Positions 50,556-54,709 of a stretch of DNA of 54,709 nt are shown piece after piece. Position numbers and translations under genes: made by a program. This DNA is from Akkermansiaceae bacterium UBA4589 (GTDB lineage: Bacteria; Verrucomicrobiota; Verrucomicrobiia; Verrucomicrobiales; Akkermansiaceae): NCBI GenBank assembly GCA_002387565.1, contig DGJT01000045.1, positions 1 to 54,709 of the forward strand, written 5' to 3'. Every line of letters starts with the position of its first letter. The stretch's first letter is position 1. Below the pieces are notes generated by a model that saw only the letters and a list, made by a program, of their open reading frames with translations, was not told where the DNA came from and did not search any database.

Positions 50556-51266
50556 ATGAATCAATTAGTTGCTAAACCTAAATACGCTCTTTCTCGTTAT
50601 TTGATAGGCTTGTTACCACTGTTATTAGTCATTTCTATTATCATCGCCATTGCGCTTTATGTCATGAATTTAAATAAGAGTAAGCTCAGTTACGAAAATG
50701 ACGCAGAGATACTCATTATACCGCAAGTGTTTAGCTTGGATAATTCACGTCAAGATTGGGGCAAGTTAAAAAGTATAGAGCAACCTAGTCAGAAATTTGT
50801 TTGGCTGCAAGGTACCTTAGGCCCTACTAACGTTGGTTATCAGTTTGAAGAGATTCATGTAGATGGACTCAGTAATAAGTCGACTTTGCTAGCTACTATC
50901 AATTGTTTTAAAGTGAAAAAGCTCAAGCAATACCGTGTCGTCTTAGTGCCGATGGGAGAGACATTAGATGACACTCCTTTGTTGATGGCGGTGCAGGTTG
51001 CAAGGCAGCTCATTGCGCAAAAACACAGGCATACTCAGTTAAGCTTTGTTTTTTATAAAGCTCAGCAAGGTTTAACCACTGAGGATAAAGAATTGATTAA
51101 ACAGCATTTCACTCTGGCTTCGAGTCAGCCTATTATCGAGTCTTGGGATCAGAGCTTTTTTGGTCAGCAATTAGAGGTTGATGAGGAGCCGGCTTGGAGT
51201 CATTGGCAAACATTCTCTAAGCAAGCGAATAAACTCATAAGTTTTTATAGTAAAGACTTAGATTAA
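50556..51266 (+). CDS. Unrecognised single-pass membrane protein
   Basis: The 236-residue protein has a short cytoplasmic N-terminus, one transmembrane helix (about residues 17-38, LIGLLPLLLVISIIIAIALYV) and an extracytoplasmic domain of some 190 residues. That domain holds a possible alpha/beta core (YRVVLVPMGETLDDTPLLMAVQVARQL, then TQLSFVFYKA). No family is recognised. It lies 19 bp after ExbD and 18 bp before the LolA-like gene. Position suggests it works with the motor pair in place of, or alongside, a TonB/TolA-type partner; it lacks their Pro-rich linker. Confidence 0.65.
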   Translation: MNQLVAKPKYALSRYLIGLLPLLLVISIIIAIALYVMNLNKSKLSYENDAEILIIPQVFSLDNSRQDWGKLKSIEQPSQKFVWLQGTLGPTNVGYQFEEIHVDGLSNKSTLLATINCFKVKKLKQYRVVLVPMGETLDDTPLLMAVQVARQLIAQKHRHTQLSFVFYKAQQGLTTEDKELIKQHFTLASSQPIIESWDQSFFGQQLEVDEEPAWSHWQTFSKQANKLISFYSKDLD

Positions 51267-51284
51267 CTCTATTTATAAATATAG

Positions 51285-52058
51285 ATGCGTAATTACTGGT
51301 TCATCATTTGCTTATTTTGGGGAGTTTTCGCAAGTGCCCAAGAACCCAAAGAGCCATCTCAAGTAGAGCCTCTAAAAAATCAAGAATTAGAGTTACAAGC
51401 CTATCTCTATTATTTAAAAAGTGAGTTTGTGGCATCTTCTCAAAGTTTTGAGCTGACAGGTTACATTGATGCTCGTGAGCAGGGTAGGTACCCGTTTAAG
51501 TTTCTTAGAAACTCATCTGGATTTCAGTTATCTCCGCAACCGCTAGATCCTAGATTTGGCGGTCTAGAGGTGAGATTTGATGCTAAATCGATGATGATTA
51601 ATAGTTATTACTCAGGCAAAGGTAAGTTATGGAGATTAGCTGGAGATGAAACGAAATTTAGAATCAAAAACAGTGTCGTTAGTTACCATGATTTAAGTTT
51701 TGAATGCCTAAACTGGCTCAACGCACGTTGGTTAGAATCAAGTGAGGTCGAAGGAAGAGAGGCTAGAGTTATAGAATTAACTATTGATGAGCTAGATCAA
51801 ACTTATTCTAACTACAGCAAAACCAAGCTTTATATAGACATCAAGACCCAAGCATTAGTCAAAATAGAATACTTTGATAAAACAGATTTTTTGCTGAAAA
51901 GGCTCGTGATTATCGATGTGTTTAAGCAAGATGGGTACTGGTTTCCAGAAAAAATTCGTGTCGAAGCCTTTGATAAAAGAAGCTTGGTTTTAACCAAAGT
52001 TAATTATATTGTTTTTGAACAAGCGCAAAAAAAGTTACCTCCCGCTTTTAATGAATAA
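51285..52058 (+). CDS. Periplasmic outer-membrane lipoprotein-sorting-like protein
   Basis: The 257-residue protein has a signal peptide (cleavage after ASA, residue 18) and a beta-rich domain with the LolA/LolB-like layout: FELTGYIDAREQGRYPFKFLRN, GKGKLWRLAGDE, KTKLYIDIKTQALVKIEYFDKTDFLLKRL and GYWFPEKIRVE. Such proteins carry lipid or lipoproteins between membranes, often beside ExbB/ExbD- or MmpL-type machinery. The exact subfamily is uncertain. It lies between the unknown membrane protein and recN. Confidence 0.7.
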   Translation: MRNYWFIICLFWGVFASAQEPKEPSQVEPLKNQELELQAYLYYLKSEFVASSQSFELTGYIDAREQGRYPFKFLRNSSGFQLSPQPLDPRFGGLEVRFDAKSMMINSYYSGKGKLWRLAGDETKFRIKNSVVSYHDLSFECLNWLNARWLESSEVEGREARVIELTIDELDQTYSNYSKTKLYIDIKTQALVKIEYFDKTDFLLKRLVIIDVFKQDGYWFPEKIRVEAFDKRSLVLTKVNYIVFEQAQKKLPPAFNE

Positions 52059-52064
52059 TTAACC

Positions 52065-53735
52065 ATGCTCACTTATCTATCAATTAAAAATTTAGCCCTT
52101 ATTGAGCAAGTGGAATGGTCACTTGGGCAAGGACTGTTGGCTGTCACTGGTGAAACAGGGGCTGGTAAATCAGTATTAATTAAAGCCCTTAAACTGCTAC
52201 TTGGAGATAGAGCGGATAAAACCCTAATTCGTCACGGTAGCGAGCAGGCCAAGGTTGAGGCAATTTTTCAATTAGACGCTAGTAAGTTAGGGCTTGTTAA
52301 CCAAATTTTAGATGACTTTGGTTTAGATGTGTTAGACGTCGATGACGGGGCAGAGCTCATTATTCGCCGTCAAGTCAGTGAGAGCAGTAGTCGTCAGTGG
52401 ATTAATCAGTCGGTTGTGACTGTGCAGGCGCTCAAGCAGCTAGGCGAACAGCTTGTTGATTTACATGGAGCACATGAGCAACAATCATTATTTTCTAATG
52501 ATAAGCAACGTACTTATTTAGATGCTTACTTACAGCAGCAAGCATTACTAAAGTCTTATGAGCAAGCGTATCAACAATGGAGGTTAGCTGTGCAATCTTT
52601 CGAAGAACTCCAACAAAGTGAGCAGGCAAGCTCACAAGAATTAGAATTACTCGAACATCAATTTACTGAAATCAGTTCAGCAGAAATCAACATTGAGCAA
52701 GAGCTCGCCTTAGAGCAGCAGTACCAAAGAGCCAGCTCAAGTGTAAAACTCTTAGAACTTAGTAGCCAAGCAGCAGCTTGTTTTGAAGCTCAGCCTGATT
52801 CAGCTAGTCTCACTGATTTGCTAGAAATCCTACAACGCAAGGCAAGTGAGATTGAGCGCTTAGATGAAGCGTGTGAGATTTTTATCGAGCTCCCTGCAGT
52901 GCAGGAATCATTGCAAATGATGCAGCAAGAGATCAGTCGCTATGTAGAGGACTTGGATTTAGATCAGTCTGCTTTTGAGGCTTTGGAACAACGCATTAAT
53001 TTACTAGAAAGCTTAAAACGCAAGTATGGACCTAGTTTGGAAGATGTAGAGGCATACGGTATTAAAATCCAAGAAAAGCTCTCCACTATAGGCAACCGTG
53101 ATGAGGCGCTAGCTAAATTGGAGCAGCAAGTCGATAGTTGTAGAGTTGCTTTAGATCAATTAGGGCAACAGCTAACCCAAAAACGTGCAGACGGTGCACA
53201 GTTATTAGCTAAAACCATTGTTCGGCATCTGCAAGAACTAGGCTTCCTTAAAAGTGAGTTTAATATAGAGCTTAAACCACTAGAACAGCCAAGTGCTACA
53301 GGTTTAGAGAGTATCGAATTTAATTTTTCGCCTAACCCTGGAGAGCCGAGTAAGCCCCTCAAGCTCGTCGCTTCAAGTGGAGAGATGAGTCGAGTCATGT
53401 TGGCAATCAAAGCGGCTCTTGCGGAGCAAGATTCAGTGCCTTTGTTAGTATTTGACGAAATTGATGCCAATGTAGGTGGTTCAATTGCGACTCAAGTAGG
53501 TGAGAAGATGAAACAAATTTCAGCTAATCACCAAGTCATCACTATCACTCATTTTCCTCAAGTTGCGGCACAGGCACAGCAGCATTTTGGTGTCAGTAAA
53601 TCTATGGAGGGTGATCGAGTAGTGTCCACTATTCAAGAATTATCAGGCGAAGCTAGGTTAACTGAGCTCATGCGTATGCTAGGCGGTGAATCATCAGAGG
53701 TGAGAGCCTTGGCACAGCGCTTAATTCAAAATTAG
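52065..53735 (+). CDS. recN: DNA repair ATPase RecN
   Basis: The 556-residue SMC-like protein has an N-terminal ATPase half (LTYLSIKNLALIEQ, Walker A TGETGAGKSVLIKAL) and a central coiled-coil region rich in Glu and Gln (about residues 160-380). The C-terminal half has the ABC signature ASSGEMSRVMLAIKAAL and Walker B LLVFDEIDANVGG. It acts early in double-strand-break repair. It is 6 bp after the LolA-like gene and 2 bp before the hydrolase gene. Confidence 0.96.
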   Translation: MLTYLSIKNLALIEQVEWSLGQGLLAVTGETGAGKSVLIKALKLLLGDRADKTLIRHGSEQAKVEAIFQLDASKLGLVNQILDDFGLDVLDVDDGAELIIRRQVSESSSRQWINQSVVTVQALKQLGEQLVDLHGAHEQQSLFSNDKQRTYLDAYLQQQALLKSYEQAYQQWRLAVQSFEELQQSEQASSQELELLEHQFTEISSAEINIEQELALEQQYQRASSSVKLLELSSQAAACFEAQPDSASLTDLLEILQRKASEIERLDEACEIFIELPAVQESLQMMQQEISRYVEDLDLDQSAFEALEQRINLLESLKRKYGPSLEDVEAYGIKIQEKLSTIGNRDEALAKLEQQVDSCRVALDQLGQQLTQKRADGAQLLAKTIVRHLQELGFLKSEFNIELKPLEQPSATGLESIEFNFSPNPGEPSKPLKLVASSGEMSRVMLAIKAALAEQDSVPLLVFDEIDANVGGSIATQVGEKMKQISANHQVITITHFPQVAAQAQQHFGVSKSMEGDRVVSTIQELSGEARLTELMRMLGGESSEVRALAQRLIQN

Positions 53736-53737
53736 CT

Positions 53738-54601
53738 ATGAAAACTATTATCATCTTATTACTCGCAACTTTAATGCTAGGAGCTCAAGAAGTTCAAAAA
53801 ACTCAGCTTGAAGGCTCTGATGTTGAAAGTGAAATTATCAAAGTCTGGGGTAAGGTAGAAATGCCTGGGAATAAAACTCAAAATCAAGAAAAGCAGTTAC
53901 CAATTAAAGAAGACGGAGTTTTACGTATCACCAATGTGAGTGAGCCAACATTGGAGTTATTTAAAATAGAGGATGCTCAAGCCCCTACCATTATAGTATG
54001 TCCAGGAGGCGCTTATAAAATATTAGCTTATAATAAATGTGGGACTGACGTCGCCAAATGGCTAAACTCACTTGGTTATCATGCAGCAGTCTTAAAATAT
54101 AGAGTGCCCAATAATAAAGCTGGAGCTTTTCAAGATATTCAAAGAGCAATAAGAAAGGTGCGTCATCACGCTGAAGATTGGGGCATTGAATCGACTAAGG
54201 TTGGTCTAATCGGTTTCTCAGCTGGAGGTCATTTAGTGGCACGTGCTAGTCATTCTTTTGCGCATCAATCTTATGCTGCCATAGATGAAATCGATAGTTT
54301 GAGTAGTCGTCCTGATTTTGCCATTTTAGTGTATCCTGCTTATTTAAATAAAGGCGAGGGTGTTGCCCCTGAATTTAAAGAAGCCACTCAAGTGCCGCCT
54401 ACTTTAATTGTGCATAATAAAGACGATTACAAATATATTAAAGGTTCGCTCGTTTACGCTAATAAATTGAAAGAAGAACAGCTACCTCATCAATTTCTTC
54501 TCTATGAAACTGGGGGGCACGGTTACGGGTTAACGTCCAAAGGCGATTCCAGTGTTTGGCCTCAACAAGCTCAATTGTGGCTGCAACAGCTATCGCTTTG
54601 A
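53738..54601 (+). CDS. Secreted alpha/beta-hydrolase (esterase-like)
   Basis: The 287-residue protein has a signal peptide (residues 1-16). Its alpha/beta-hydrolase domain resembles carbohydrate esterases of the acetyl-xylan/feruloyl type: oxyanion region CPGGAYKILAYNKCGTDVAKWL, nucleophile elbow GLIGFSAGGHL with Ser, an acid candidate Asp in IVHNKDDYK, and the final His in ETGGHGYG. These enzymes remove acyl groups from plant or algal polysaccharides. It follows recN by 2 bp, which is an odd context. Its substrate could relate to the glycan cluster at 22-33 kb, but no link is shown. Confidence 0.85.
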   Translation: MKTIIILLLATLMLGAQEVQKTQLEGSDVESEIIKVWGKVEMPGNKTQNQEKQLPIKEDGVLRITNVSEPTLELFKIEDAQAPTIIVCPGGAYKILAYNKCGTDVAKWLNSLGYHAAVLKYRVPNNKAGAFQDIQRAIRKVRHHAEDWGIESTKVGLIGFSAGGHLVARASHSFAHQSYAAIDEIDSLSSRPDFAILVYPAYLNKGEGVAPEFKEATQVPPTLIVHNKDDYKYIKGSLVYANKLKEEQLPHQFLLYETGGHGYGLTSKGDSSVWPQQAQLWLQQLSL

Positions 54602-54667
54602 GTTGATTATATTTTATCACACTACACGACAAAAAAATTAATGATACCATAAGGTATTTGATTCGCC

Positions 54668-54684
54668 CAGCCAAGCTTTGGCTG
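54668..54684. terminator. Possible hairpin after the hydrolase gene
   Basis: Cagccaa (54668-54674) pairs perfectly with ttggctg (54678-54684) around a gct loop. No T-run follows on the + strand within the window, so its role as terminator is uncertain. Confidence 0.4.
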
Positions 54685-54709
54685 TCTCTCACCCCTTGTT
54701 TCTTAAAAA

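Overview
The window reads as a chromosomal segment of a moderately AT-rich, Gram-negative-type bacterium. It carries a LolA-like protein, ExbB/ExbD, lipoproteins and periplasmic c-type cytochromes. The best guess is the Planctomycetota/Verrucomicrobiota (PVC) group, probably a marine Opitutia-like verrucomicrobium. This rests on the catabolic cluster (XylR-type AraC regulator, 3-keto-glycoside hydrolase fold, Gfo/Idh/MocA oxidoreductase, sugar-isomerase TIM barrel, cytochrome c plus a PVC-type beta-propeller dehydrogenase). It is inference: no rRNA or tRNA gene was seen. Start codons across the window almost never have a Shine-Dalgarno sequence.

Layout. 1-5.2 kb: the end of a RelE/YoeB-like toxin, a small lipoprotein, and a leftward GT2 glycosyltransferase / class A PBP / SDR group. 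The PBP's transpeptidase site has lost its catalytic Ser and Lys. 5.3-7 kb: rpmJ, ruvB and a TM2 protein. 7.2-9.9 kb: ilvB and ilvH, split by a four-helix-bundle cassette with inverted-repeat ends. 10-10.5 kb: a decayed polymorphic-toxin tail with a likely orphan immunity gene. 10.8-14 kb: ndh and the conserved DUF177-rpmF-plsX group. 14.3-19.1 kb: pyruvate dehydrogenase E1alpha-E1beta-E2, a CrcB/FluC channel and a polyprenyl diphosphate synthase. 19.1-19.7 kb: a repeat-rich spacer with a 126-bp tandem duplication. 19.8-21 kb: a stand-alone ketoacyl-ACP synthase.

21.1-33.5 kb is the most distinctive block. A XylR-like regulator is divergent from a ten-gene catabolic run: 2-hydroxyacid dehydrogenase, Ldh_2 oxidoreductase, UxaC uronate isomerase, fructuronate-reductase-like SDR, an NRAMP-fold transporter without the usual metal ligands, Gfo/Idh/MocA oxidoreductase, DUF1080 lipoprotein, TIM-barrel isomerase, c-type cytochrome and propeller dehydrogenase. 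I read it as uptake and breakdown of a glucuronate- or galacturonate-containing glycoside, possibly through 3-keto chemistry, feeding the UxaC/mannonate route. Mannonate dehydratase and KDG kinase/aldolase are not in the window.

33.5-42.6 kb is housekeeping: thyA, panB, folK, dapB and rph leftward; mrdA-type PBP2 and a DivIC/FtsB-like protein rightward; a Cys-rich EF-hand protein, 5-formyl-THF cyclo-ligase and lepA. 42.6-44.1 kb is a repeat-dense island around a DUF559 nuclease cassette. It shares short hairpin elements with the spacers at 9.9 and 19.2 kb. 44.1-49.4 kb: ychF, a low-molecular-weight phosphatase, a MidA-type methyltransferase, a YfgM-like TPR protein and pyrG. 49.5-54.6 kb: an ExbB-ExbD run with an unknown membrane protein, a LolA-like protein, recN and a secreted esterase-like hydrolase.
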